Numbered from the stretch's first letter, positions 9,236-19,831 are shown. The stretch is 64,000 bases of DNA from Bowdeniella nasicola (GCA_030537895.1 JAUNVA010000008.1:40704-104703), one strand, 5' to 3'. A program made the numbers and translations. Notes: generated by a model not told the origin, from the sequence alone.

Positions 9236-9243
9236 TGTGTGCC

Positions 9244-10380
9244 TTACGGCTGGTTGTCGGTCGTGACCTCGATCTCGCCGGAGATGATCATCTTCGCAAG
9301 TGCGTCGATCTTAGCCTGCAGTTCCTCGGGAACCTCACTCTCGAAGTCGTGGAACGGCGCGAGCGCGACGCCCTCGTTCTCGAGCGTGCCGACGTAGGCC
9401 TCGGAGGTGTAGTTGCCCTCACCGGCGGCCTTGATCGTGTCGAAGACGGCCTGGCCGATCTCCTTCACAACCGAGGTCATGATGATGGCGCCGTCCTGCG
9501 TGGACTCGTAGCCGTCGGAGTCGACCCACACGACGGTGCCCTTACCGGCCTCGTTCACGGCGGCGAGCGTGCCCGAGCCGACCGGGCCGGCCACCGGCAT
9601 CACGATATCGACCCCCTGCGCGAGCAGGTTCTCGGTGATCTGCTTGCCCTTGTTGGTGTCGGAGAAGTTGCCGACGAACAGGCCGTTCTGCTTCTCCTTG
9701 TCCCAACCCTCGAGGGTCACGTTCGCGCCCTCGTCCTCGTTGTACTTGGCGACGCCGTCGGCGAAGCCGTCCATGAAGATCTTCACGGAGGGCAGGTCCA
9801 TGCCACCGAAGGTGCCGACCTTGCCGGATTCGGACATCCCCGCAGCGGCGTAGCCGGCGAGGTAGGCGGCCTCAGCCGTGTTGAAGACGAGCGGCTTGGC
9901 GTTCTCGATATCGAGGACCTCGAAGTCGTCGCCCTGCCCCTCGGTGATCCGGGAGTCAATGAGCGCGAACTTCACGTCCTCGTTGGCGCGGGCCGAATCC
10001 CGGATCGCGTCGTTGAGCATGAAGCCAACGCCGATGATGAGATCACAGTCCTGGCTCACGAGAGAATCGATGTTCTGCTGGAAGTCACCCGGGGAGTGAG
10101 ACTCGGCGGAGGCAATCTCAATGCCGAGCTCGCTCTCGGCCTTCTTCAGGCCGTCGTAGCCGGACTCGTTGAACGAGCGATCATCGAATCCGCCCTCGTC
10201 GGAGACCATGCACGCCTTAAAGTCCTTGAAGGCGTCCGTATCGGCGCCCTCCGAGGATTCGGCGCTGGTGTCACCATCCTTAGCCGAGTCGTTGGTCGGG
10301 GTCTCATCGGGAGCCTGACCGCATGCGGAAAGCGCCAGGGCCACAGCGGCCACGGTGCTGAGAAGTACTGACTTCTTCAT
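9244..10380 (-). CDS. BMP-family nucleoside-binding lipoprotein
   Basis: A 378-residue extracellular lipoprotein. The signal peptide MKKSVLLSTVAAVALALSAC ends in the lipobox LSAC, with Cys20 as the lipid anchor. An acidic, Ser/Thr-rich linker of about 30 residues follows. The mature part begins FKACMVSDEGGFDDRSFNE, the typical start of BMP/PnrA (Med-type) purine-nucleoside-binding proteins. Further landmarks are DLIIGVGFMLNDAI and the VMPVAGPVGSGT hinge region. AGGAG precedes the ATG at 7 nt. As first gene of the operon it is probably the most strongly expressed, helped by the hairpins after its stop. Confidence 0.92.
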   Translation of the reverse strand: MKKSVLLSTVAAVALALSACGQAPDETPTNDSAKDGDTSAESSEGADTDAFKDFKACMVSDEGGFDDRSFNESGYDGLKKAESELGIEIASAESHSPGDFQQNIDSLVSQDCDLIIGVGFMLNDAIRDSARANEDVKFALIDSRITEGQGDDFEVLDIENAKPLVFNTAEAAYLAGYAAAGMSESGKVGTFGGMDLPSVKIFMDGFADGVAKYNEDEGANVTLEGWDKEKQNGLFVGNFSDTNKGKQITENLLAQGVDIVMPVAGPVGSGTLAAVNEAGKGTVVWVDSDGYESTQDGAIIMTSVVKEIGQAVFDTIKAAGEGNYTSEAYVGTLENEGVALAPFHDFESEVPEELQAKIDALAKMIISGEIEVTTDNQP

Positions 10381-10735
10381 GTATGTTCTCCTACCTGGGG
10401 GTGGGCCTGGCGAACACGTGGGTGGGTACTCCGTCGTGCCCGCTCGGCGCCGGGGTCTGTCTCATCCTATGTGGCCCCTCTCATCCAATTCACGTACTTG
10501 CCGGGTGAGGGCGATTCGCAACCCCGTCGGGACCGCGACGCGACGCCCATGCGAGGGCGGGACCACTGTTTGAGACAGCGTTGCCACCATCGTAGGTCGG
10601 GCGCGTCCAGCCGTATCAGCATCCGCACCCCCGCCCTCATGACCTTGCCCACATCAGTGGGGCTATCGAGGGGTTCTGCGGGCGGCATCAGACAATGGCC
10701 TTCTCCCGACGCGAGGGCCCCAGAGGCGGGTTGCG
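10381..10735. other. 355-base intergenic region upstream of the nucleoside operon
   Basis: No gene is supported here; short open frames have no recognisable product or ribosome binding site. It should contain the promoter of the minus-strand nucleoside operon. The best -10-like hexamer on that strand is TAGGAT at 10464-10469, about 80 bases before the start, without a convincing -35. I see no tRNA, riboswitch signature or clear operator. Confidence 0.4.
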
Positions 10736-11971
10736 CTAGTCGTCCTCGGGCGCCTCGCCGCGGTAGTAACCCGCGCGTGCCTTGGCGAGCTTGCGTTCGA
10801 GCCGGTCGATGCGGTGCTGTTTCGCGGCACCGATAAGACCGCCCCAATAGGGCTGGTCAGCGGGCTTGGGACGCGCATTCGGATTGAGTTCCGGGTTCGG
10901 GTTCAGGGCTCCGGTAATCGCCTGGAAGTCCCAGTTCAGGGTCTCCGGCACGGAGAGCGTCACGAAGTTCGGCGTCTGCTCGTGGTGCAGCTCTTCCGGG
11001 GTCTCCGGCATCTTCGCGGCGGGCGGGTTCGCGATCCACGCAGCGACGAACAGGGTCACGCGCGCGAGCAGGTTCACCCACAGCAGCAGGGTCACGACGG
11101 CGGCGGCCGACGCGAGGATCGGGTTGTCGGCTGCCGATCCGACGACGCTCGTGCCGAGGTAGCGCAGGATCGAGGACGCGAGCGCTCCCACGGCGGACCC
11201 GATGAGCAGATCGCGCGTCGGCGGGCGCATGCCGGCGGTCACGCGGAAGAGGAAGATGAAGACGCCCCAGTCCACCAGGAAGGCGGCGAGGAAGGTGGCG
11301 GTTCGCAGCAGGAAGCCGGCGACGGCTCCCTCGATACCGAGCCAGTCGAGGACGGCACCGCCGAGGGTACCGGCAGCCAGGCCGAGGATCGACGTCGCGA
11401 GTACCGCGAGCGCAATGATGGCGAACCCAGCGAGATCCTTGACCTTGCCCATCACGAAATTCACCGGGGCGCCGACGACGCCAAACATGCGCTGGATCGA
11501 GAGGCGCAGGGCCGTCATGACGGCGATGGCCGACCACAGCAGCACCACGACCGAGATGATGGAGGTGAGGTTGATCGCCGTATCCTGCACCAGCTGTTCG
11601 GGTTTCACCATCCCGCCGTTGGAGCCATCGTCGATGATGCCGGGCAGTGCCTTATTGGTGGAGTCGATCACCTGGTCGAGAAGCTCGTCGTTGCCGCCGA
11701 GTACCGCCATGAAGGCGGTAAACCCGATCGCGAGGGCCGCGAAGATTGAGAAGAGAGCGGCGTAGGCGATCCCGCCGGCCAGGTAGAAGCCCGACGTCAC
11801 CGTGAGGCGGGTGGACGCCCGCCCGAGGCGCGTGGCCTTGAACCAGGTGACGAGGGCGCCGAGCTTGCCTCCCATCGAGTCTTCATCGGCCAGGAGCTCT
11901 TTCAGCGGCGTCTTTTCGACGGCGACGACGGTCGACTCATCGATGCGCGGGTTCTTCTCGGTCGGTGACAT
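10736..11971 (-). CDS. YihY/BrkB-family integral membrane protein
   Basis: A 411-residue membrane protein of the YihY/virulence factor BrkB family, once misnamed ribonuclease BN. Its function is not established. The N-terminus is cytoplasmic and polar. About six hydrophobic helices then lie between residues ~70 and ~340, including ALFSIFAALAIGFTAFM, the family landmark LLWSAIAVMTALRLSIQRMF, and LLLWVNLLARVTLFVAAW near the end of the core. The C-terminal ~70 residues are hydrophilic, with a basic coiled-coil-like stretch. The start at 11971 (MSPTEKNPRI) was chosen; the longer upstream frame is rich in arginine and unlikely. The gene stands alone and is read on the minus strand. Confidence 0.85.
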   Translation of the reverse strand: MSPTEKNPRIDESTVVAVEKTPLKELLADEDSMGGKLGALVTWFKATRLGRASTRLTVTSGFYLAGGIAYAALFSIFAALAIGFTAFMAVLGGNDELLDQVIDSTNKALPGIIDDGSNGGMVKPEQLVQDTAINLTSIISVVVLLWSAIAVMTALRLSIQRMFGVVGAPVNFVMGKVKDLAGFAIIALAVLATSILGLAAGTLGGAVLDWLGIEGAVAGFLLRTATFLAAFLVDWGVFIFLFRVTAGMRPPTRDLLIGSAVGALASSILRYLGTSVVGSAADNPILASAAAVVTLLLWVNLLARVTLFVAAWIANPPAAKMPETPEELHHEQTPNFVTLSVPETLNWDFQAITGALNPNPELNPNARPKPADQPYWGGLIGAAKQHRIDRLERKLAKARAGYYRGEAPEDD

Positions 11972-12116
11972 ACGCGTAAGGCTACCGGCGCCCGTCGAGA
12001 TCGGCGAGAATTCCGCCGCCTGTCGTCTCCGGAGGTGGGCGCGCACCAGGAGCTGGTGGGCCGGGGCGCTCGCGCGACCAGGGTGCCGGCTTCCCCCGAT
12101 CCGGGCCCGCCGTCGG

Positions 12117-12686
12117 TTAGACGGAGGCGGGCGCGCGGTTGGCAGCGGTGAGATCAGCGCAGTGGTGGATCTGCCAGCGGTCCGGGAGGGATCCGACGAC
12201 GACGCAGAGTTTTCGGATCGTGCACTCCCCCACGAAATGCGCCATTCGCTCGCGAATGCTCGAGCGCAGGTCGTCGTCTTCGGATTGGACGAGCGTCACG
12301 TGGGGCACGAATGGGAAGCGGAACACGGCGTCGCGTAGGCCCTTTGTCAGCGCTTCGTGCAGGGCGTGGATGCGAGCGGAGCCACGCGAGATACGCAGGT
12401 AGTCGACCGGTGAGACGGGTGTGAAGGTGCCCACACCGGCGCATCCGAGTCGGAAGGGCGGGGTACGCGCGGCGAGACGGTCGGCCGCCGAAACGATATC
12501 GTCAAGCGATTCGCCGGCGAGCGGGGTCGGTGGCAGGACCGTGAGGTGGGGTGGCACGTCGTGCCCGGCGGGCAGGGAGCGCGCCCGCACCTCGCGAATC
12601 GTGCGGGCCAGTCGGCCAGAAAGCGGCACGATGACGCAGACGTATGGCTTGAGCTCAGAATCTGCGTCCGTCACCTGTCCCGTCAT
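12117..12686 (-). CDS. 2'-5' RNA ligase family protein (2H phosphoesterase)
   Basis: A 189-residue protein of the 2H phosphoesterase superfamily. It has the two diagnostic HxT motifs: PPHLTVLPP (His47, Thr49) and FVPHVTLVQ (His129, Thr131), each on a beta strand of the duplicated fold. Members act on 2'-5' or cyclic phosphate bonds in RNA or nucleotides; the substrate here is unknown. The start at 12686 (MTGQVTDADSEL) was chosen because it places the first strand (YVCVIVPL) normally. The longer frame adds only an unlikely basic leader. It is divergent from the DeoR regulator across about 100 bases. Confidence 0.8.
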   Translation of the reverse strand: MTGQVTDADSELKPYVCVIVPLSGRLARTIREVRARSLPAGHDVPPHLTVLPPTPLAGESLDDIVSAADRLAARTPPFRLGCAGVGTFTPVSPVDYLRISRGSARIHALHEALTKGLRDAVFRFPFVPHVTLVQSEDDDLRSSIRERMAHFVGECTIRKLCVVVGSLPDRWQIHHCADLTAANRAPASV

Positions 12687-12745
12687 GCCCGCCAGAATAC
12701 CGCGTGGACGGGCGCGGGACGACGGTCCGAGCACTCACCCCTCCC

Positions 12746-12783
12746 TGTTCGGTCTTGTTCGCTTCTGTTTGCTTTGGCACAAT
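12746..12783 (+). promoter_or_regulatory. Promoter with three phased TGTTYG direct repeats before the deoR-like gene
   Basis: TGTTCG at 12746, TGTTCG at 12756 and TGTTTG at 12766 form three direct copies exactly 10 bp apart. The middle copy overlaps a possible -35 (TTGTTC, 12755-12760). A 17-bp spacer leads to CACAAT (12778-12783), seven bases before the ATG, so the transcript may be leaderless. Repeated TGTTT-type boxes are known operators of some DeoR-family regulators such as LacR, so autoregulation is plausible. Confidence 0.45.
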
Positions 12784-12789
12784 AAGGGT

Positions 12790-13612
12790 ATGGCGACTTC
12801 ACAGAACGACGGCCCCCCACTGCTGGCGCGCCAGCGCCAAGAGAAAATCCTGCAGTGGGTCGATCAGCACGGCGCGGTGCGGATCTCAGACATCGTGGGG
12901 ACACTCGGCATCTCCGAAATGACGGCTCGCCGCGACATTTCCGAACTCGTGGATCGCGGGCTGGTGGACCGCGTGCACGGGGGCGCCGTCGCCCTCGAAC
13001 CGGCCGCCCTGGAGCCGAGCTTCGAATCCAAATCCATCCAGCTCATCGCGGAGAAGGCTCGTATTGCTGCGCAGGCCGTGCCGCGAGTCCGGCCCGGTGA
13101 GTCGGTGGCCTTGACGGCGGGAACGACGACGCTCGCCGTCGCGAAGGCCCTCACGCGGCTGCCGCATTTTTCTACTCTCACGCTCGTCACGAATTCCCTA
13201 CCCGCTGCCCAAGTCCTGTACGACGCCACTCAACGTCTGCGTGCCGAGGGGAAGACCGGGGCCACGGTGATGCTCTCGGGAGGGGAGCGCACACCGTCGG
13301 ACGCGCTGGTCGGGCTGCTGGCCGTGGAGACCTTCGAGCGCCTGCGCCTCGAGTGGGTGTTCGCGGGCGCCCACGGCTATGACCCGCAGGTCGGCCTCAT
13401 GACCCCGAACATGGCGGAAGCCTCCACGAACGTGGCGATGATCGAGGCCTCACGCTCCGTCGTCGCCGTTTTGGACCACACGAAGTGGGCGGTGGCGGGG
13501 CTGCGGAGCTTCTGCCACCCCTCCCGCATCGGCGTCATCGTCACGGACGAGGAACCCGACGCGCAGACGTGCGAATCATTGTCTAACTACGGTGTCACCC
13601 TGGAGGTCGCTC

Positions 13613-13626
<14 letters not shown>
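12790..13626 (+). CDS. DeoR/GlpR-family transcriptional regulator of the galactose genes
   Basis: A 278-residue DeoR-family repressor. The N-terminal helix-turn-helix spans about 15-60, with recognition-helix sequence ISEMTARRDISEL and the family hallmark VHGGAV at 62-67. The C-terminal sugar-phosphate sensor domain (about 75-255) has TAGTTTLAVAKAL and LVTNSLPAA, as in DeoRC effector domains. The ATG at 12790 gives a normal N-terminus; the 5' extension is not credible. galT starts 14 bases before its stop, so regulator, galT and galK are one transcription unit. A sugar phosphate of galactose metabolism is the likely effector, by context only. Confidence 0.88.
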
Positions 13627-14790
<1,164 letters not shown>

Positions 14791-14794
<4 letters not shown>

Positions 14795-16080
14795 GCGCCC
14801 CTCACACCTGGCAGACCGCCCCCGCCTGGGACCTCGCCGAGGGCACCGCGCGGGTGCGCGCCCTCGCGACCCGGACCTACGGGCAGCAGGTCGGAGACGA
14901 CGATTCTGCTGTCCTCGCCTCGGCCCCCGGGCGAGTCAACATCATCGGTGAACACACCGACTACAACGGCGGGCTCGCCCTCCCCATCGCGTTACCCCAC
15001 CGCACCTACGCCTGGCTGCGGCCCCGGCCCGACCGCACCGTGCGGCTCGTCTCCGCGCAGGCCGAGGAGCCGAGCGAAGTAAACCTCGATGAGGTGGGCC
15101 CCGCCGATGGGGCCAACGCCGTGGCCGGGTGGGCCGCCTACGTCGTCGGGGTACCGTGGGCCGGCGAGCAGGACGGCGTGTTCGAGCGCTGCCCCGGATT
15201 CGATCTCGCGATCGACTCCTGCGTGCCCTTCGGGGCGGGTTTGTCCTCCTCGGCCGCGCTCGAGTGCGTCGCCGCCGTCGCCCTCAGTGCCGTGAGCGCG
15301 ACCCCCGACGACGACCTGGCCACCCTTGACGATGCGGCCCGGGCCCGCCTTGCTGAGGTGTGCGTGCGCGCCGAGAACGAGATCGCCGGGGCCCCCACCG
15401 GCGGCATGGATCAGGCCGCAAGCCTGCGCGCCTCGGCGGGGCATGCCCTCGCGCTGGACTGCCGGACGGGTGAGATCGAGCGGGTGCCCTTCGATCTTGC
15501 GGCGGCCGGCCTCACCCTGATCGTCGTCGACACGCGGGCGCCGCACGCGCTCGTCGACGGGCAGTACGCGGCGAGACGGGCCGACTGCGAGCGCGCGGCC
15601 GACCTCCTCGGGGTGGATCTTCTTGCCGACGTCCGTGACCTCTCGAGCGCCGAGAATGCCCTGCAAGGCGCTACCGCGAGCGAGGACACCGAACGTCTGC
15701 TGGCCCGCATGCGCCACGTGGTGACCGAGATCGAGCGCACCCGAAAGTTCATCGACACCCTCCGTCAGGGCGGCCTCACCGACGCCGAGGGACGAGAGAC
15801 ACTCGGCCAACTCATGTACGCGAGCCACGCCTCACTGCGCGACGACTACGAGGTGACGTGTCCCGAACTGGACGCCGTCGTCGACGTGGCTCACGCCATG
15901 GGGGCACTCGGCGCCCGCATGACGGGTGGCGGCTTTGGTGGCAGCGCAATTGCCCTAGTGGAGCGTTCCCAGGCGGAGGGCTTTGCACGGTCGGTGAGGG
16001 AGGCCTTCGCGGCACGCGGGTTCGCCGCACCGCACCTGTATGGCGTCACGCCGGACGATCCCGCGCTCGTGCATCCCTGA
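14791..16080 (+). CDS. galK: Galactokinase
   Basis: A GHMP kinase of 429 residues phosphorylating galactose at C1 with ATP. The galactokinase signature GRVNIIGEHTDYNGG is at 47-61. The ATP-binding GHMP motif GAGLSSSAALE starts at about 148, and the C-terminal GHMP loop MTGGGFGGSAI lies near 375-385. Catalytic Asp is expected within CGGMDQ-type sequence, here TGGMDQAASL. The start ATG overlaps the galT stop. The upstream in-frame extension is the galT shadow. It completes a deoR-galT-galK unit. Confidence 0.94.
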
Positions 16081-16098
16081 GATGGCACGATAGCGTCC

Positions 16099-17211
16099 AT
16101 GACCTTCGTTGCACTCGTCCCCGCAGGCGGTGCGGGCACTCGCCTGTGGCCGCTGTCGCGTCGCGACCACCCGAAGTTCCTTCTCGACCTCGCCGGTACC
16201 GGGCGCACCCTCATCCAGCAGACCGTCGACCGGCTCGCGCCCCGCTCGGACGCGATCCTCATCGTCACGGGGGCACCCCACGCCGAGGAGGTCATCGCGC
16301 AAACCGGACTGAGTGCCCGCGACGTCCTCATCGAACCGTCGGGACGTAACTCCATGCCAGCGATCGCGCTCGGGGCCGCTCTCGCGCGCGAACGCTACGG
16401 CCACGACGTCGTCGTCGGATCCTTCGCGGCCGATCACGTGATCGCCGACGAGTCCGCCTTCGGCGCGGCCCTCGATGAGGCGCACGCTGCGGCTGAGCGG
16501 GGTTACGTTGTGACGATCGGCATCACTCCCACCCACGCCGCGACGGGCTTTGGCTATATCCGCGCGGGCGCGCACGCTGTGCCATGTGACGAGACCACCT
16601 CCCCCCACGATGGCGCTGCGCGCGCCGTCCTCGAGTTCAAGGAGAAGCCGGGCGCCGACGTGGCACGCGGCTACCTCGAGACCGGCGGCTACTTTTGGAA
16701 CGCCGGCATGTTCGTTGCGCGCGCCGATGTCTTGCTCGACCACCTCAAACGGCTGCACCCTGAGCTTCACGCGGGGATCGTACGCATCGCCGCTGCTTAT
16801 GACACCGAGGAGCGCGACGCCGTCCTCGCAAGCCAGTGGGAGGGCCTCGAATCGATCGCGATTGACCATGCCATCGCGGAGCCGGTAGCGGCCGAGGGGG
16901 GCGTCGCCGTCGTGCCTGCGGCCCCCACGCTCGGCTGGGATGACCTCGGAGACGTGGCGGCGTTGCGCCCCTACCTGAGCGCGCCCGTCGACGACGCCGC
17001 GAGCCTCACGATCGAGTCTCCCGGGGCCACAGTGATCGACCGGCGCACCGCACAGGACAAACCCCTGCCCTACGTGGTGACGCTCGGTATACGCGACGCC
17101 GTCGTCCTCCTGACCGACGACGCCGTTCTGCTCACCACGCTGGATCAGGCCCAGCGGGTGGGCGAAGTACCGCCCCGACTCAAGGATGTGGGCCGAGAGG
17201 ACCTGCGCTAA
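16099..17211 (+). CDS. Mannose-1-phosphate guanylyltransferase
   Basis: A nucleotidyltransferase of 370 residues making GDP-mannose from mannose-1-phosphate and GTP. The N-terminal signature PAGGAGTRLWPLSR is at 8-21, followed by DHPKFLL. Later landmarks are EPSGRNSMPAIALGAA, FAADHVI, ATGFGYIRAG, EFKEKPGADVA and GGYFWNAGMF, in the order expected for ManC/RfbM-type enzymes. The C-terminal phosphomannose isomerase domain of the bifunctional form is absent. It starts 18 bases after galK on the same strand, so it may share the galactose transcript, although no functional link to galactose is required. GDP-mannose feeds glycan and lipoglycan synthesis. Confidence 0.9.
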   Translation: MTFVALVPAGGAGTRLWPLSRRDHPKFLLDLAGTGRTLIQQTVDRLAPRSDAILIVTGAPHAEEVIAQTGLSARDVLIEPSGRNSMPAIALGAALARERYGHDVVVGSFAADHVIADESAFGAALDEAHAAAERGYVVTIGITPTHAATGFGYIRAGAHAVPCDETTSPHDGAARAVLEFKEKPGADVARGYLETGGYFWNAGMFVARADVLLDHLKRLHPELHAGIVRIAAAYDTEERDAVLASQWEGLESIAIDHAIAEPVAAEGGVAVVPAAPTLGWDDLGDVAALRPYLSAPVDDAASLTIESPGATVIDRRTAQDKPLPYVVTLGIRDAVVLLTDDAVLLTTLDQAQRVGEVPPRLKDVGREDLR

Positions 17212-17336
17212 GGCCACGCTTCCCCTACGCCACGTCCTCGTATTCTCCTCATCCACAGGAGGCTGACAGCGACGCGCTATCCCCAGCGGGGCCGCAGCCT
17301 CTCCGACGGGTCTCGCCTCCCGCCTAGATTCGCCCC

Positions 17337-18932
17337 ATGACCGTGGCCGTGGATCCCCGAGAGGCGATCGAGCAGATGACTCGACTCGCCGGTGCGCTCA
17401 GCCCGGCTGCCCTCACAGAGTTGAGCGGGCCCGACCTCATGGAGTTCGAGCGCCGTCGCCACGCACTCACCGAAACACTGCGCGCCTGGGAGAGTGTCAC
17501 CCTCGCCGAACTCGACAGCCGTCGGGTCACCACGGAGCATGCTGGCGTCGCGACCGCGACGTGGGTGCGAGCCGAACGCAACCAGACGCTGCGCGCCGCC
17601 AGGGCCCGCGTGCTGGCGGCCTGCGAGACCGTCAAGGAGCCGAGAGTCGTTGAAGCAATCGCACACGCTCGCCTGTCCGAGCCCAATACCGCGACGGTGA
17701 TCCGCACCCTGGGATCCCTCGGTCCGCTGGTCCCGGACCGCGTCCGAACGCAGGCCCGCGAGTTTCTGTTGGCACACGCCCACCTGGATCCGGCGGCGCT
17801 GAAGCGGGTGGCGGAGCGGCTCGTGGAGGTCGTCGATGGCGCCACGCTGCAAGATGAGCAGGAGCGCCAGGCTGCGAAAGACCTGCGTGCCCACGCGGGG
17901 CGCTACCTCAAGGCCGTGGTGAGCGGGGCGCGCACGAGGATCGCGATATCGCTGCAGACCTCGCAGTGGCTGCGCGTGCGGCCGGTCCTGGAGGCATACG
18001 CCGAACGGATCCGACGCACCGACCCTCTGCCGAGCAGCCGCGGTGCCCGCCTCGCCGACGCCTTCGTGCAGTCCCTGTCCAACGAACAGCAGCGCGGCAC
18101 AGCGCCGCGCCTCGGCGGGGATCGTCCCACAGCAATCATCCTGCTCGACTACGAGACGCTGGTGGCAGAATGCGGCCAGATTCTTGGTAGGGGCGGCGTC
18201 GGCACCCGGATCCTGCGCACCCCCGGATCCACGGCCACCAATCCCCTATGGCATGGCCCAGCCTGCGCCGCGGGCGCCGCACCCTTCGGACCACGCGGGG
18301 CTCGGGCTGCTCCCCCGTTCTCGTTCCCAGACCTGTTCGGGACGAGCACGCAGGCGCGCCACCGGAGCACGAGCGACGGATTTGCACTCACCATCCCGCA
18401 GATGCGGCGTCTGCTGTGCGACTGCGACATACTGCCGATGGTCCTGTCGGGCGAGGGGCTTCCCCTCGACGTCGGCCGCGCCTCGCGGCGGGTCCCGCCA
18501 GCACTGCGCAAAGCGCTCATCGTGCGTGACGGCGGCTGTATCTTCCCGGGCTGCGAGGCCCTTCCTCAGGAATGCGAAGCCCATCACGTCGAGCCGTGGG
18601 AGCACTGTGGCGAAACCAGTCTCGATAACCTCTGCCTGCTCTGCCCCCATCATCACGCGACGGTACAGCACGATCCGGGTGACCGTGACCACTACGTCGT
18701 CATCATGGAAAACGGCATGCCCTCGGTCATCCCGCCCTACCGAGTCGATCCACTGCGCAGACCGATCCCCCACGATCGGTATCGCTTCACCCAACCATCG
18801 CGCGCATCGCAGACCGATCCGCCAGAGGCGCACCGTCACCGGCCCGCCCCGGGCGGGCCGGCCCCGCCCTCTACGACGGGTGACGAGCCGGCAGGCACCG
18901 CACGGAAGGATCACGGACCACCGGAGGCCTAA
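17337..18932 (+). CDS. DUF222 / HNH endonuclease domain protein (13E12 repeat-like)
   Basis: A 531-residue protein of the DUF222-HNH family, common in multiple copies in actinobacteria. The N-terminal helical DUF222 region covers roughly 20-260. The C-terminal HNH motif reads CEAHHVEPWEHCG (His416, His417) ... DNLCLLCPHHHATVQH, with the paired Cys (CIFPGCE) and CxxC needed for a structural zinc. The last ~60 residues are Pro/Arg-rich. The middle (about 300-360) is a low-complexity Pro/Gly/Ala linker. A -10-like TAGATT lies just before the ATG, so the message may be leaderless. A nuclease role is inferred from the motif; its biological role is not known. Confidence 0.82.
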   Translation: MTVAVDPREAIEQMTRLAGALSPAALTELSGPDLMEFERRRHALTETLRAWESVTLAELDSRRVTTEHAGVATATWVRAERNQTLRAARARVLAACETVKEPRVVEAIAHARLSEPNTATVIRTLGSLGPLVPDRVRTQAREFLLAHAHLDPAALKRVAERLVEVVDGATLQDEQERQAAKDLRAHAGRYLKAVVSGARTRIAISLQTSQWLRVRPVLEAYAERIRRTDPLPSSRGARLADAFVQSLSNEQQRGTAPRLGGDRPTAIILLDYETLVAECGQILGRGGVGTRILRTPGSTATNPLWHGPACAAGAAPFGPRGARAAPPFSFPDLFGTSTQARHRSTSDGFALTIPQMRRLLCDCDILPMVLSGEGLPLDVGRASRRVPPALRKALIVRDGGCIFPGCEALPQECEAHHVEPWEHCGETSLDNLCLLCPHHHATVQHDPGDRDHYVVIMENGMPSVIPPYRVDPLRRPIPHDRYRFTQPSRASQTDPPEAHRHRPAPGGPAPPSTTGDEPAGTARKDHGPPEA

Positions 18933-18953
18933 GCGCGCCCGTGGCGGGGCGGT

Positions 18954-19769
18954 CTAGAGTTCGTAGCCGATCACGAGCGGCGCGTGATCGGAAAAGCGCT
19001 CCGCGTACGACGGCGCGCGCCCCACCTCGGCGGTGCGAGCGGCATCGGCGAGGCGTGGGCTCGCCATCTGATAGTCGATGCGCCACCCCGCGTCGTTATC
19101 GAAGGCCTTGCCGCGCCAGGACCACCACGTGTAGGGGCCCTGCACCTCGCCCGCGAGTGCCCGGTGAACGTCCACGAAACCGAGTTCACCGAACCAGCGA
19201 TCGAGGTAGTCGATCTCGTCTTGCAGCACACCCGCCGTCTTGTTGTAGTTCGGCTTCCAGTTCTTGATGTCTCGTTCGGTATGCACGATGTTGAAATCAC
19301 CCATGACGAGGATCTCGCGCCGGCCGGAGCGCACATCGTCGCGAAGAGTGGCGAGCCGTTCACTGACGCGAGCAAGATGGGCGTACTTGAAGTCCATCTT
19401 CTCGGTACCAACCGTGCCCGAATGCAGGTAGGCGGACACCACCGTCAGCGGAACATCGAGCCCGGGAACCTCGAGGTCAACCTCGAGCCAACGGCCCGTA
19501 TCAACGTCGGGCTCCTGCGCACTCAGGCCTGTGCGCACCGCCGTATGAGGGAGGCGCGATATGACGGCAACCCCCGAGCGGCCGGCAAGCCGCGACGGGT
19601 GCAGGTGCGTCGTCCCTGGAGCGGTGAAGGCTTTCTCCATTTGGGGCTCGGTGGCGCGCACCTCCTGGAGGGCCAGGATGTCGGGGCGGACCTCATCCAC
19701 CCATTCGGCGATGCCGCGTTTGGCCGCGGCGCGGATTCCATTGACGTTGACGGTCGCAACAGTGAGCAT
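18954..19769 (-). CDS. xth: Exodeoxyribonuclease III
   Basis: A 271-residue AP endonuclease/3'-5' exonuclease of the exonuclease-endonuclease-phosphatase fold. It begins MLTVATVNVNGIRAAAKRG, the standard N-terminus with the metal-site Asn. LALQEVRATE carries the metal-binding Glu, MGDFNIVHTERDI the catalytic Asp/Asn, and RIDYQMAS plus FSDHAPLVI the closing Asp-His pair. The length is usual. It converges on the HNH gene with only 21 bases between stops, and I see no strong terminator there. It acts in base excision repair in the cytoplasm. Confidence 0.93.
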   Translation of the reverse strand: MLTVATVNVNGIRAAAKRGIAEWVDEVRPDILALQEVRATEPQMEKAFTAPGTTHLHPSRLAGRSGVAVISRLPHTAVRTGLSAQEPDVDTGRWLEVDLEVPGLDVPLTVVSAYLHSGTVGTEKMDFKYAHLARVSERLATLRDDVRSGRREILVMGDFNIVHTERDIKNWKPNYNKTAGVLQDEIDYLDRWFGELGFVDVHRALAGEVQGPYTWWSWRGKAFDNDAGWRIDYQMASPRLADAARTAEVGRAPSYAERFSDHAPLVIGYEL

Positions 19770-19831
19770 GTCACCATCGTGCCACGCCGGGTGTCGTGCG
19801 GCGCGCCGCGTCCTCCACCCGTGCCCGGAGG

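Noticed and set aside
10467..10847. 126-residue minus-strand frame in the gap before the nucleoside operon
   Set aside because: Highly basic, no ribosome site, no recognisable domain, and it overlaps the YihY gene 3' end.
10736..11971. Ribonuclease BN
   Set aside because: The YihY/BrkB family was historically misassigned that name; the sequence is a multi-helix membrane protein without nuclease motifs.
17337..18932. DUF222-HNH gene as a mobile element or intron homing endonuclease
   Set aside because: No inverted repeats, target duplication or disrupted host gene are visible; this family is widespread as ordinary chromosomal genes.
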